In this document: one piece after another, positions 1 to 9,117 of the stretch
Numbering within the stretch: position 1 is the stretch's first letter
Layout: every line of letters begins with the position of its first letter
DNA from: Rhizobium grahamii CCGE 502
Lineage (GTDB): Bacteria > Pseudomonadota > Alphaproteobacteria > Rhizobiales > Rhizobiaceae
Reading direction: 5' to 3'
Assembly: GCF_000298315.2 (NCBI RefSeq)
Contig: NZ_AEYE02000035.1
Coordinates: 372,001-436,000, forward strand
DNA length: 64,000 bases
Notes under the pieces: generated by a model
What the model was told of the DNA's origin: nothing
The model's database searches: none
Seen by the model: only the letters and a program-made list of their open reading frames with translations
Translations under genes and position numbers: made by a program

Positions 1-318
1 CGCAAATAACGAACCACTCGTTCCGTAGGCTGTCGCGGCGCACGCCATCATCGCACCGGCAGTGACAGTCCAGGGAACCGAAAGATCGATTTGCCCAAGC
101 AGGATGACCATCATCATGCCCGTCGCTATCACTCCAAGAAAGGACGCCACTTTCAGCTGCTGCAACAGGTACGCCGGCGAGAAGAAGTTGGAAGAGTACA
201 GAGACCCGCAAAGCAGGAGGAGAAGAATGCAAGCGAAGGCGATCAGAACCGCTGGGTCTTTACCTCGGAGCCGCATAGGAACGATTGATCGACGCATGCT
301 TGACGCGCCCTCGCTCAT
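1..318 (-). CDS. CUT2 sugar ABC transporter permease, N-terminal part (cut by window edge)
   Basis: Only the first 106 codons are in the window; the gene continues beyond base 1. The ATG at 318 overlaps the TGA of the upstream permease in an ATGA junction, which supports this start and translational coupling. After a basic N-terminus (MSEGASSMRRSIVPMRLRGK) come a hydrophobic helix and a second one followed by GQIDLSVPWT, the RbsC-type signature usually seen as GGIDLSVG. It should be the second inner-membrane permease of a ribose-type importer with the next three genes. The substrate is unknown. Confidence 0.85.
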   Translation of the reverse strand, partial: MSEGASSMRRSIVPMRLRGKDPAVLIAFACILLLLLCGSLYSSNFFSPAYLLQQLKVASFLGVIATGMMMVILLGQIDLSVPWTVTAGAMMACAATAYGTSGSLFA

Positions 319-1307
319 TGGAACCAGTCCAGTCTGTTTCGCACCCGCGCCAGTCCGATCGCTCCAACACTTATTGCCAGCATCAATACCAACCCTTGAA
401 ACAGGGGCTGCCAGAGGGGATCGAGATCGAAGACGAAAAGCAGGTCGCCGATGGTGCGGAAAGCCAGCGCTCCAAACACTGCTCCGATAGCACTTCCCTT
501 GCCGCCAGCGAGCGATACTCCTCCGAGAACAACTGCAGCAATCGAGTAAAGCGTGTAGGCATTACCACTCGCATAGGCTGCTTCCCCCGTGTACGAAAAG
601 AACGTGAGGTATAGGCCACCGATGGCAGATAGGAGCCCTGCAAGTGAATAGGCGGACAGCTTTGCTCGCTTTAGCGGCATCCCTGACATAAAGGCCGCAC
701 TTTCAGCGGACCCCGCAGCATAGGCAGCCCGCCCATAGACGGAGCGGCTGAAGGGAAGCCATACCAGCAGGATGGTGGCAGCAAGTACAACAAGGCTCGT
801 AGGCAGCACCCCGAAAAGCTTCGAGGTGAACGCATCTGCAAGGGTTTCGTTTACGGATCCACCGGGCGTCGGACGCAGCAGCAACGCCAACCCGAAGAAT
901 ATCGCGCTTGTTGCGATGGTCGTGACGATCGGTTGTAGTCGGCCGAAGATGATGATCACCCCGTTCAGGGCACCACAGGCAAGCCCGGTAACCAAAACGG
1001 CGACGATGCCAAGGCCAGTCTGAAGAGGCGTGCCCACTACCAGCCAGGAAGCGAGGCAATTACACAGCACGAGGACCATTCCGGCAGAAAGGTCGATGCC
1101 GGCGGTGATGACGACGAGGCACTGCGCCATCGCGACAAATGCGAGCAAGGTCGCTTTATTGGATGCCGTCTGGATCACATTGGGCGTAAAGCCCGCTGGA
1201 TGGTTCGAGGCATAGATCACGAACATTCCAACAAAGAGCATGGCGGCGAGCAAGGTTCCCTTGTGCAGGTCGTACCAGAAGCGCCATTCCCCGTGAGATA
1301 CCGTCAC
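315..1307 (-). CDS. CUT2 sugar ABC transporter permease
   Basis: A 330-residue RbsC-type inner-membrane permease with about eight to ten hydrophobic segments. The family signature after the second or third helix reads TAGIDLSAGMVLVL, and a glycine-rich stretch near residue 265 (VLGGVSLAGGKGSAIGA) matches the usual cytoplasmic EAA-like region of these permeases. Its start overlaps the end of the ATPase gene by 4 bp and its stop overlaps the next permease by 4 bp, so it lies in one leftward operon. Length fits the family (about 320-350). The heterodimeric permease arrangement is known for several rhizobial CUT2 systems. Confidence 0.9.
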   Translation of the reverse strand: MTVSHGEWRFWYDLHKGTLLAAMLFVGMFVIYASNHPAGFTPNVIQTASNKATLLAFVAMAQCLVVITAGIDLSAGMVLVLCNCLASWLVVGTPLQTGLGIVAVLVTGLACGALNGVIIIFGRLQPIVTTIATSAIFFGLALLLRPTPGGSVNETLADAFTSKLFGVLPTSLVVLAATILLVWLPFSRSVYGRAAYAAGSAESAAFMSGMPLKRAKLSAYSLAGLLSAIGGLYLTFFSYTGEAAYASGNAYTLYSIAAVVLGGVSLAGGKGSAIGAVFGALAFRTIGDLLFVFDLDPLWQPLFQGLVLMLAISVGAIGLARVRNRLDWFQ

Positions 1308-2842
1308 TTTATTGTCCTCTGTGCCACAGCATCGGCGGTGATATTCAGAGCGCTGCCGACCAGCTCGCGTTCATTGATTTCGTCGCCCTCAAGCGTGCGA
1401 ATAATTGTCCCATCGTACATGACGAGAACGCGATCGCAGCAACCGACAAGTTCGTCGTAGTCGGTGGAATAGAAGATGATTGCCGCCCCGCCATCTGCAA
1501 GCTTTCTCAGGAGCTGGTAGATCTCCTGCTTCGTGCCAACGTCGATGCCGCGTGTCGGGTCGTTAAGCAAGATGATGTGGGGTCGGTTCATCAGCCATTT
1601 TGCGATAACAACCTTCTGCTGGTTTCCACCGGACAGACTGCTGACTGGCATGTCGATGGTAGCGGCTTTAATAGCAAGTAGTTTCAAAAGTTCGTCGATG
1701 CTCGCGGCCTCCGCGCTGCGGTCAATTATCCCGCTACGCGAAACATTGCCGAGTGCGGCGATCGAGATATTTTCGCGCACCGTCATTGGAAGCATCAGCC
1801 CCTCGGTCTTTCGGTCCTCGGGAACCAGTGCAATCGACGTCGGGGCGGATTTGGCTTCCTTGGGGCTGCTCAAGTGCACGCTGCGTCCGCCGATTAGCAG
1901 ATCGCCCCTGACATCGCGAAGGACGCCGAACATCGCTAGCAAGAGCTCCCGCTGGCCTTGTCCGTCCAGTCCACCAACGCCGATAATTTCGCCGGGACTT
2001 GCATCGAAGGTGATATCGACAAGGCGCTCGCCCCATGACAGACCCCGGCATGAGAGGACAGGTGCCTGTTTGGTCTGAGGGCCAGGTTTGGCCGGAAATA
2101 CACTCTTGTATTCACGCCCGATCATCAGTTCGACAACCTGCTGGTCCGTCTTCGTGCCGGCTCGATAAGATTCTATGCTGCGCCCGTTCCGAAATACGGT
2201 GCAGTCATCCGCAAGTTCAGCGATTTCATGCATCCGATGGGAAATGTAGACTAGTGCGAGCCCCTCCGAACGCAACCGCTTCAGGACGCTGAATACCTTT
2301 TCGACATCGGATTTAGTGAGTGCAGATGTTGCCTCGTCGAGGATCATAAGTCTCGGCTTGCGGGCAAGAGCCTTTGCAATCTCAACCATCTGTCGACGCG
2401 AAAGTGGCAGATCCCTGACGAGCGACAACGGGTGGATGTCGGAAGCACCGGCACGGGCCAACGCCTCTTCCGCGATCAGCCTCTGAGCGCGCCTGTCGAT
2501 CATTCCCAAGCGCCGCGGTGGTTTGCTGATCACGATATTGTCGGCAACGGAAAGGTCGGGAATAAGCGACAGCTCCTGAAAGACCGACACGATCCCTAAG
2601 TTATTCGCCACCGCAGGCGATGAGAAGGAAACATCCTTTCCCTCCAGAACCATCCTTCCTTCATCAGGCGCAGTTACACCAGCCATGATTTTGATAAGAG
2701 TGGATTTTCCGGCTCCGTTCTCGCCGAGCACAGCGTGAATCGCTGCCGGTCGGATGGCAATAGTTGCGTCCTTGAGTGCGATAACGCCGCCGTATCGCTT
2801 CGATATACTGTCCATTCGAAACAGTGGGTCTGGCAAGATCAC
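1304..2842 (-). CDS. CUT2 sugar ABC transporter ATP-binding protein (double ABC domain)
   Basis: An RbsA/MglA-type ATPase with two ABC domains, about 512 residues, energising the CUT2 importer. The first half carries Walker A GENGAGKST, a signature region (LSRRQMVEIAKAL) and Walker B LMILDEATSAL. The second half has the degenerate Walker A GGLDGQGQRE typical of the family and an intact LSGGNQQKV signature. I chose the GTG at 2842 because GGAGG lies 8 bases upstream; the in-frame GTG at 2851 overlaps that ribosome site and is unlikely to be used. The gene sits 79 bp downstream of the binding-protein gene and overlaps the permease by 4 bp. Confidence 0.9.
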   Translation of the reverse strand: MILPDPLFRMDSISKRYGGVIALKDATIAIRPAAIHAVLGENGAGKSTLIKIMAGVTAPDEGRMVLEGKDVSFSSPAVANNLGIVSVFQELSLIPDLSVADNIVISKPPRRLGMIDRRAQRLIAEEALARAGASDIHPLSLVRDLPLSRRQMVEIAKALARKPRLMILDEATSALTKSDVEKVFSVLKRLRSEGLALVYISHRMHEIAELADDCTVFRNGRSIESYRAGTKTDQQVVELMIGREYKSVFPAKPGPQTKQAPVLSCRGLSWGERLVDITFDASPGEIIGVGGLDGQGQRELLLAMFGVLRDVRGDLLIGGRSVHLSSPKEAKSAPTSIALVPEDRKTEGLMLPMTVRENISIAALGNVSRSGIIDRSAEAASIDELLKLLAIKAATIDMPVSSLSGGNQQKVVIAKWLMNRPHIILLNDPTRGIDVGTKQEIYQLLRKLADGGAAIIFYSTDYDELVGCCDRVLVMYDGTIIRTLEGDEINERELVGSALNITADAVAQRTIK

Positions 2843-2921
2843 GCACTCCACCTCCCATCGGGTGCAGTAAATTCAGACTGTGGGCGCACAACGCCCACAG
2901 TCAGTAATGGGGATATCGTGG

Positions 2922-4061
2922 CTATTGGTTTTCCTTAGTCTGTCCCATGATTTCCTGTGCCGTGAAGTTGATGCCGCAGGTTGGGAAGGAGTTACCGACG
3001 AAGAAATTGTCAGACTGCTCAGGGTAGTAATCCTGATCCTTCTTGAAATCCGGGTGCGAAACAAGTGCCGTTGGAAGCTTGACCGCCTGGGGAACCACTT
3101 GACCCTCGAGCGCGGCTATAGCAGTTTTGATGGCGACGGCCACCTGGGCCGGACCGGTTCCCGCAGATGAGCATACCAATCCATCACCCGCGTGTGCCGC
3201 GCAGAGTTTGCGGAAGCCATTCTCTGTCTCGCCGCCGAACGGTACGTAGGGATGCTTTGCGTCGATCATCGCCTGAACCACACCGGTATCTCCGCCTTGC
3301 GCAGTGATGCCGTCGAACGGACCATTCGTGGCGATCGCGTCAGCAGTCGCCTTCTGCGCGACCCCGTCGTCCCATTTGCCGACGACTTCTGTCACATCAA
3401 ATTTCTTTCCCGACGCAGCCAGCGTCTCCTTGATACCGTTGTGGCGGTCGGTATCGACCGACGTTCCTGCAACGCCCCTAACCTCTAAGATTTTACCCCC
3501 CTTAGGCAGGTGTTTGACAAGCCACTCCGCCCAAGTGACGCCGAGACCTTTCTGATCGACATTGACGTTGATCGCATCCTTGGTATCCAGCGTATTGTCG
3601 AACGCTACAAGGACAACACCGGCCTCTTTGGCGCGCTTGATCACGGGTCCGAAAGCAGTCGGATTCTGCGCGTTAACGACAATCGCATCGTAACCGGCAT
3701 CGATGAAATTGTTGATCGCGGAAATCTGCGCTGGGACGTCCTCACCAGTTGAGACGACTTTGAATTCCTTCAGCTTTGCCTTCACGTCTGGTTGAGCTGC
3801 GTAGGCTTTTGCCGTCTGGACCATCTGGATGCGCCACGTATTGGCTATGTAACCGTTGGCCAAAGCGATCCGGTACGGACCTTCTTTTTTCGGGTACTGC
3901 AGGAACTGCGTGTCGGAAGCCCATGGCGTCATGCAGCCGGGATCTGCCGCCGGTCCGGCTACGACCTTCGGTTCTGCATAAGCTGCACTGCATAACAAGG
4001 TAAACAAGGGAACAGAAACTGCTGCAAGGCAGGCAGATTTCGCTTTCGCGTTTCTAAGCAT
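2922..4061 (-). CDS. Sugar ABC transporter substrate-binding protein (RbsB-like)
   Basis: A 379-residue periplasmic binding protein of the Peripla_BP_4 (ribose/galactose) class. The start is fixed at 4061 by a strong GGAGGAGG upstream; a longer open frame to 4184 runs through the promoter region. A Sec signal peptide is visible (MLRNAKAKSACLAAVSVPLF, then a cut near AYA-EP). The mature part has the two-lobe pattern, for example AGYDAIVVNAQNPTAF for lobe 1 and FDGITAQGGDTGVVQA for lobe 2. It is longer than RbsB (about 300) by roughly 50 N-terminal and 30 C-terminal residues and has several cysteines. First gene of the leftward operon; ligand unknown. Confidence 0.88.
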   Translation of the reverse strand: MLRNAKAKSACLAAVSVPLFTLLCSAAYAEPKVVAGPAADPGCMTPWASDTQFLQYPKKEGPYRIALANGYIANTWRIQMVQTAKAYAAQPDVKAKLKEFKVVSTGEDVPAQISAINNFIDAGYDAIVVNAQNPTAFGPVIKRAKEAGVVLVAFDNTLDTKDAINVNVDQKGLGVTWAEWLVKHLPKGGKILEVRGVAGTSVDTDRHNGIKETLAASGKKFDVTEVVGKWDDGVAQKATADAIATNGPFDGITAQGGDTGVVQAMIDAKHPYVPFGGETENGFRKLCAAHAGDGLVCSSAGTGPAQVAVAIKTAIAALEGQVVPQAVKLPTALVSHPDFKKDQDYYPEQSDNFFVGNSFPTCGINFTAQEIMGQTKENQ

Positions 4062-4169
4062 GGCTGTCCTCCTCCGGCGACCAAGTCGCCCTCCAATATT
4101 TTCATTGGCATGCTTGGTCCGAAAGGTCTCCCTCCAATCCTTTGCGGAACGGCAAAAAATTAACACACA

Positions 4170-4205
4170 TGACAGCGCTGTCAAATTAAATTGATAGCGC
4201 TGTCA
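4170..4205. promoter_or_regulatory. Twin palindromic operators for a LacI-family repressor
   Basis: TGACAGCGCTGTCA at 4170-4183 is a perfect 14-bp palindrome with the central CG of LacI-family sites. A second copy, TGATAGCGCTGTCA at 4192-4205, differs at one base. The copies start 22 bp apart, about two helical turns, so two dimers could bind the same DNA face. They lie between the divergent binding-protein gene and the LacI regulator at 4274, where they can control both. The motif is seen directly; assignment to this regulator is inference. Confidence 0.8.
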
Positions 4206-4273
4206 TTTGCGGAATATTCATCTAGTCTACGGGTCCTAAGGCGATGCAAAGGATTTACTTGGATCATGCGTGC

Positions 4274-5296
4274 ATGCGTAGAATAACCTTGGACCACGTT
4301 GCTACCTTGGCAGGCGTCAGCCCGATAACAGTATCACGGGTACTGCGACAACCCGGTTCTGTATCAGAGGCATTACGACTGCGCGTGAACGAAGCCATTG
4401 AGAAGCTAGGTTACGTGCCGAACCTGGCAGCGAGCAGACTGGCATCCTCCCGTACGCACACCGTCGGCGTCATCGTGCCAACACTCTATAATGTCATTTT
4501 TGCCGAGTATCTTTTGGCTCTCCATGAGGTACTCGTTCCGGCAGGGTTTCAGGTTATCGTCGTTAACAGCCGGTACTCGGAAGTCGAAGAGGAGAATGCG
4601 ATAAAGGCTTTGCTCGGCCAGCGGGTAGAGGCCGTGATCATCGCTGGTATTCACCACACTCCGTTGTCGCGTCAACTCCTTAAACAGGCCCACCTTCCGG
4701 TTGTTGAAACCTTTGAACTGTCGGATGATCCCATTAACCTCAACATCGGAATGTCACAGGAACTTGCAGGGCAAACTGCAACATATCATCTCATTACCCG
4801 CGGCTTTCAACGCATTGCCTTCATGACTGGCAATCTTGACCATCGTGCCCAATCCAGGTTTGACGGCTATCATACGGCGATGCAAGCGTCAGGGTTCAAG
4901 AGCTTGGAGCTCAATAGTCGAATGGCACGTCACAGTTCGGTGGCACTTGGGTCAGATCTTTTCGCCGAAATGTATTTGCGGGGCGACCTGCCCGAGGCGA
5001 TCTTCTGTACCGACGACAATTTGGCGCTCGGCGCTATGCAGGAGTGCAGGAAACGGGGCATTCGCGTGCCGCACGACATTTCCATCATAGGCTTTCACGA
5101 CCTCGAGTTTGCAGCCTGTGCGGCCCCCTCGCTTTCTTCCGTCGCCACGAGACGCTACGAAACTGGGATGCTTGCGGCCGACAAGGTACTTGCAGCTCTT
5201 GACGGATCGAACAGGAACGTCGAGATCCAGCAAATCGACATGGGATTTTCCTTGGTCGTACGCGAAAGCACCGCTGTTGCCGCGGACGGGATATGA
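4274..5296 (+). CDS. LacI-family transcriptional regulator, GntR (gluconate repressor)-like
   Basis: DNA-binding repressor of about 340 residues. The N-terminal helix-turn-helix reads TLDHVATLAGVSPITVSRVL, followed by the hinge YVPNLAASRLAS and a periplasmic-binding-protein-like effector domain ending with the usual VPHDISIIGFHDLEF block. The pattern is closest to gluconate-operon repressors of the LacI family. I take the ATG at 4274, directly before the helix-turn-helix; an in-frame ATG at 4244 would add ten residues, and neither has a convincing ribosome site. It is divergent from the CUT2 operon, with twin palindromes between, so it probably represses the transporter and itself and responds to the imported sugar or a product. 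Confidence 0.9.
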   Translation: MRRITLDHVATLAGVSPITVSRVLRQPGSVSEALRLRVNEAIEKLGYVPNLAASRLASSRTHTVGVIVPTLYNVIFAEYLLALHEVLVPAGFQVIVVNSRYSEVEEENAIKALLGQRVEAVIIAGIHHTPLSRQLLKQAHLPVVETFELSDDPINLNIGMSQELAGQTATYHLITRGFQRIAFMTGNLDHRAQSRFDGYHTAMQASGFKSLELNSRMARHSSVALGSDLFAEMYLRGDLPEAIFCTDDNLALGAMQECRKRGIRVPHDISIIGFHDLEFAACAAPSLSSVATRRYETGMLAADKVLAALDGSNRNVEIQQIDMGFSLVVRESTAVAADGI

Positions 5297-5512
5297 CTGA
5301 TCGAGACGGCGAAGCGCGCCGGCGCCGGCGGCCGAGGAAGAGTGATCCGCTGAAACCGTCTTGAAGGCATCGATCGGCAAATCTTCACCCCACCATGGAG
5401 GCGCGCGGGCTCATTCTTGCTGCCACGATTGACCGATAAAAGGCACGGGTCGGCAAGCAGATATAAGCACTCCATATGGCAGCGCTCTCTGCTGGAAGTG
5501 ATTGTGGTCAGG

Positions 5513-5722
5513 TCATCGCTGGAGCCGGTTCCTTCGCTCCAGAAGAAGCTCGCGCTCGACCAGTTGCTTACCTGCTGGGCTGAGACTAGCTCCGTTTGCC
5601 TCAGTGACGCCCGCTTCTTTGAATCTGCGGACACGATCGTTCGGGACATCGGCTTTTTCGTGCCGATAGAGATGCAAGAGGCAGCTCCATTCTTCGTATG
5701 TAAAGTCTCTCCGACCGAGCAT
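5513..5722 (-). CDS. Small hypothetical protein, 69 residues
   Basis: I do not recognise the family. The start is supported by AGGAGG 7-8 bases upstream of the ATG at 5722. The product is charged and probably helical (LGRRDFTYEEWSCLLHLYRH near the N-terminus; SPAGKQLVERELLLERRNRL at the C-terminus), without a signal peptide or membrane segment. The tail resembles the end of small winged-helix or marker-type proteins, but this is only an impression. It stands alone between the LacI regulator and an IS30 relic. Confidence 0.5.
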   Translation of the reverse strand: MLGRRDFTYEEWSCLLHLYRHEKADVPNDRVRRFKEAGVTEANGASLSPAGKQLVERELLLERRNRLQR

Positions 5723-5854
5723 GCTGGTGTCCTCCTACCTAACAGACCAAGCGATAGCACAATTTGTCTTTAAGGGCATGGAGAGTGAGAAATGCAGGAA
5801 ACAAATACCGTACCTAAAATCTTTTCCGGGAGAGGGGAGGTCTCGTCAGTCTTT

Positions 5855-6121
5855 CTAGTGGTCGTCCCCTCCGAGCATGCACCAGGAGCGGGTAAGGGCG
5901 CCGGCCTCGATGCCGCAAGCGACCTCGCGACCCAAGTGACCGTCCACTCCGGCATGGGCGACAAGCTGCGCTACATCCGATGGTCGTCTGCCGACGTTCG
6001 AGATCGCCTCCGGCGGCATTCGCCGGTTCTCGGCAATCATCTCAACACTCAGTCCAGACAGCCGCCAGCGCGCAATCTTGCGCCGTTCATTCAAATCAAT
6101 ATGGGAGTAGGTGCGTTTCAT
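5855..6121 (-). pseudogene. IS30-family transposase relic (N-terminal fragment)
   Basis: The first 31 or so codons from the ATG at 6121 read MKRTYSHIDLNERRKIARWR then LSGLSVEMIAE, which matches the helix-turn-helix start of rhizobial IS30 transposases. The expected continuation (KLGRHRSTIFRE and the DDE catalytic domain) is missing; the frame goes on with unrelated sequence to a stop at 5855. No terminal repeats were found. It is a dead remnant marking past insertion in the 5.3-9.6 kb debris zone. Confidence 0.7.
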
Positions 6122-6319
6122 TGCGTCTTCCTTGCGAGTGACAACCCATTGGTATCATTCGCAAGTCGCACATCCTTGAACCCACCCCGGCTACAAAAAT
6201 GTGGCATAATCTATCTTATGGAACTATTGGCCAAGCGACACAATACATGGGAGTCCGAGAGCCTGGCATCGGTGAGATAGACTTTGCTGGGGCGGAACAC
6301 GCATCCGCCAGCTTTGGCG

Positions 6320-6718
6320 TTATTTCCCAACGGAAACAACTTTCAGAGTGTGCGTTGTTCCATCGCGAGCGATCCAGCTAATTGACTGCCCTTTCGACAG
6401 TCCGAGCAATGCGACACCAATCGGGGTGAGGACGGAGATTCGGTTCGCCTCTATATCGGCCTCGCCTGGATAGACTAGCGTGACCGTACGCGGCTCGCTC
6501 GTTCCGGTCTTATATGTCGTAGTCGATCCCATCTGGATTGTCCGGCACGCGGCCACTTCGCCCACGATAACGGTCGCTCTCTCCAATTCCGCCATCAATT
6601 CGTCTCCGACGGCCAAATCCTTGTCAATGGTAACCTGGGCCAAGGCAGTCAATCTACCGTAGTCGGCTTCTCTAATAGCGATCACGGGTTTGCTCGAAGT
6701 CGGTGTGTTCCTGTTCAT
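6320..6718 (-). CDS. rnk: Nucleoside diphosphate kinase regulator, GreA/GreB C-terminal domain family
   Basis: A 132-residue Rnk-like protein. The C-terminal half is a GreA/GreB-type FKBP-like domain: MGSTTTYKTGTSEPRTVTLV, then DIEANRISVLTPIGVALLGL and the closing GQSISW...HTLKVVSVGK. Rnk lacks the long GreA coiled coil and is known to bind RNA polymerase and to influence nucleoside diphosphate kinase and polyphosphate levels. The start at 6718 has GGAG 8-9 bases upstream; an open frame extends further to 6790 but begins with unrelated residues. Rhizobial plasmids often carry extra copies, so this may be a paralogue rather than the main rnk. Confidence 0.85.
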   Translation of the reverse strand: MNRNTPTSSKPVIAIREADYGRLTALAQVTIDKDLAVGDELMAELERATVIVGEVAACRTIQMGSTTTYKTGTSEPRTVTLVYPGEADIEANRISVLTPIGVALLGLSKGQSISWIARDGTTHTLKVVSVGK

Positions 6719-7295
6719 GCACGTACTCCATATCCACGGCTTCACGCACCGCGTCCAATATTGGTAAATCTTGAAGTCGCGCAAAAGCATAAAAGCCGTG
6801 GCCCCGTCACCCGGGGCGCGACGGCGGCCGGGAGCGGGCTACTGTCCTGCGATAGGACAAATACGACAAAGTGAACGGCGCTGCGATTTCGACATTCCAC
6901 TAGCATCTCTATGAAGAGATGCGGTGTCAAGGAGCAAAGACCGGCACATATGGCGCACACTCCACCCGCGACGCATTAAGTCTATCTCGTTGACACTGTT
7001 TGTTGGTTCATGACGGTGCACTGGTGCAATGGTGCACTCGGACCGCTTCCCTCTTCGCTTGCCGAGCGACACATTAGGCGCGCAACCGGAATGTCAGCGG
7101 CCGAATGTGGCCGGAGCCTCTATCACTTGATCGGCAAAAAGAAAGGCTTACATCACAAGCATGATAGCAGCCTCTACTCACAGGGAGCCTAAGAAGCTCA
7201 AAACGGGAGTCTAGCCCGGGCGCGCGAAGGTCGTGTCGTCCGGGGGTATGTCCCTGTTTCATCCTGTGTGACCGGATACCCGGCGAAGAGGCGTT
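6719..7295. other. Intergenic region, no gene supported
   Basis: Short open frames on both strands here lack ribosome sites and family features. A compact inverted repeat GCCCCG-tcacc-CGGGGC lies at about 6800-6816, followed on the minus strand by a T-rich stretch, but it is upstream of rnk on that strand, so it would act on a transcript that I cannot identify. Nothing else was recognised. Confidence 0.5.
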
Positions 7296-7790
7296 ATGGC
7301 TGTCTGTCTCGACATCATCCCAGAAGAAATTGTCATCAATCTTCCCGGAGGCGATCGTGCGTCCGCGCTCCATCATCTGGCGACCGTGCTTTCGCGCGAA
7401 GTTCGAGTTCCCACACAAACCATATCATCAGCGCTTCTTGGCCGAGAGCGCATGGGGTCGACGGCCATCGGAGGCGGTGTCGCCGTTCCGCATGCTTTGT
7501 TGACTGACATAGCCGAACCTGCCAAATGCCTAGCGATATTGAAACACCCCATCTGGTTCGACGCTCCCGACAGCGAACCCGTATCCGTCCTGCTCGCGTT
7601 GCTATGGCCTACTTCGCACGAAAACAGCTACCTTCCATCGTTGGCCGGGTTAATGAGGCGTCTACGTGATCCGAAGCTCCGTGAGGCACTTGCGGCAGCT
7701 CAAAGTGTCGAAGAAGCAGCGCTCGCGCTGTCTGTTTCTTCAGATCGCGAAATAACCAAAAACTACGCCAATCCCCTTTCCTACTTATGA
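7296..7790 (+). CDS. PTS IIA (EIIA-Ntr/PtsN-like) protein
   Basis: A 164-residue protein of the PTS EIIA-2/EIIA-Ntr fold. The phosphorylatable histidine is H66 in STAIGGGVAVPHALL, matching the family motif TAIGxGxAxPH. The ATG at 7296 has GAAGAGG upstream. There is no EIIB or EIIC domain, so a regulatory role is more likely than sugar transport. It is a divergent paralogue: the residue after PH is Ala-Leu-Leu rather than the common Gly/Ala-Lys-Leu, and the C-terminus is extended by about ten residues. It stands alone in a region of small genes and relics. Confidence 0.8.
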   Translation: MAVCLDIIPEEIVINLPGGDRASALHHLATVLSREVRVPTQTISSALLGRERMGSTAIGGGVAVPHALLTDIAEPAKCLAILKHPIWFDAPDSEPVSVLLALLWPTSHENSYLPSLAGLMRRLRDPKLREALAAAQSVEEAALALSVSSDREITKNYANPLSYL

Positions 7791-8005
7791 GCGCTCGTGG
7801 AAGCGCGGCGGCTCTGGCCCTACCCGGCCGCAGATCCGCCACGTTGGCAAATGACCATTATAGTAACGAGAAATGTCCTTAACGGGCGATGGCGTTCATA
7901 GCACCGGCAAATGAATGCCCTCGTGAACCGAAGTGACGACGCCACTGCCGCCGAGAATGGCCCCGACGGCAGCGTGCTATCTATCACAGCTGAATTAGGC
8001 AGGAA

Positions 8006-8374
8006 TCAACGCAAACCGAGTTTGGACCGGAGGTTGGCGTTCTCCACACGAAGCTTCTGAGCAAGTTCCTTGCGAAGCTTCTGGTTTTCGGCTTCCAACT
8101 CGATCAAATCGTCAAAACCATCGTCCGCATCCGGAGACAAAGAGTTACGCACATAAGCGTTGGCCGAGTTCGCCGGTGATTTCCGGCTGGCTGTTCTGCG
8201 GGCCCCATTGCCAGTTGCGTTCTCGGTGCGTGCTCCACGTCCAGTCTTTTTGCTTGCAGCAGCAGCCTCCATCTCCGCTTTTGTCCGGCGAGGAGCGCGC
8301 TTCTTCTTTGTTTCGATCGGTGGTGTCACAGCAGCCGCGGTAGTCGCGTCTTCTGATGGAATCTCGTCGGCCAT
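8006..8374 (-). CDS. syrB: SyrB-like regulatory protein
   Basis: A 122-residue protein with the layout of Sinorhizobium SyrB: acidic start (MADEIPSEDATTAAAV), a Lys/Arg/Ala-rich middle (KKKRAPRRTKAEMEAAAA) and a short C-terminal coiled coil (LIELEAENQKLRKELAQKL). SyrB is known in S. meliloti as a negative regulator linked to syrM and symbiotic exopolysaccharide and nod control; many rhizobial genomes carry several copies near mobile DNA. AGGAGA lies just upstream of the ATG at 8374. Function here is by family only. Confidence 0.75.
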   Translation of the reverse strand: MADEIPSEDATTAAAVTPPIETKKKRAPRRTKAEMEAAAASKKTGRGARTENATGNGARRTASRKSPANSANAYVRNSLSPDADDGFDDLIELEAENQKLRKELAQKLRVENANLRSKLGLR

Positions 8375-8820
8375 TTTGGTCTCCTAATGTTCGAATATTG
8401 TGTTGCGGTCGCACTGCGGATGCGGCGAATCCTCGAGAGCGGGGGCGGCTTTACGCCGGGATCTATCTTTCGTTCTACGAGTATTTAATCCGCTTGTCTT
8501 GCTCATACTGATGATCGTGCTACGCCAATCCTCCATCGCGATAGCCGACATGATTGACGTAACGAATATAGGGAAGAAGCCTGAACGGCATTCCCGTTAC
8601 ACGTCGGTAGATAGCTTTGGGAAAATTTTGACAAATTGGTCGGTGCGTTTCGGAAGGCTCGACATCCCGATAATAGCTTTTCCGTACTTGCCAATTTCGA
8701 CCTCGTGCACAAGATAGGTCTTCGAGAAACGGGAATTACAATGTGAATTAGGTGTACGCTTTTGCTTGGGCAAACTTTTTTTGATCCCTCCGTGTTCCTC
8801 CGAAAGCAGGTCTGCCCGCT
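8375..8820. other. Intergenic region, nothing recognised
   Basis: About 445 bases between the syrB-like gene and a small hypothetical gene. Open frames in this stretch are short, without ribosome sites or recognisable domains. The left end should hold the syrB promoter; no clear -35/-10 pair stood out. Confidence 0.5.
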
Positions 8821-9117
8821 TTGACAGTGACCACGAGCCTCATCATTGAGTTCGTCCGCGCGGCCAACCGTCTTCCTATGCTTCCGGTTAGCGAACGACG
8901 ACAGTTGCTGGAGCGAGGTATGCGAGCCTCCGGTTCACTTAAAGGCCTGTTGGTGAAGAACGGCAAGATTGTGGCTTTCGATGGCACTGTTGAGCGTGTG
9001 ATCGGGGAGATCGCGCGTAATGTGGAAGCCATGTCCGACGAAACTGTCGCGAAGGCGCTTTTAGCGTTGGCGGATCAGATACGGACGCTTAGAATCCTAA
9101 ATCGCGAGCCAGTCTGA
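8821..9117 (+). CDS. Small hypothetical protein, up to 98 residues
   Basis: I do not recognise a domain. The product is soluble and probably alpha-helical; it contains RLPMLPVSERRQLLERGMRA and a leucine-rich C-terminal helix (ETVAKALLALADQIRTLRIL). The first possible start is TTG at 8821; GTG at 8827 and ATG at 8878 are alternatives, and none has a strong ribosome site. The composition looks like a genuine rhizobial protein, so I list it with moderate confidence. Confidence 0.45.
   Translation: MTVTTSLIIEFVRAANRLPMLPVSERRQLLERGMRASGSLKGLLVKNGKIVAFDGTVERVIGEIARNVEAMSDETVAKALLALADQIRTLRILNREPV

Noticed and set aside
5155-5760. 201-codon minus-strand frame covering the end of the LacI gene
   Set aside because: It overlaps two better candidates, and the stretch inside the LacI gene is antisense to conserved LacI sequence.
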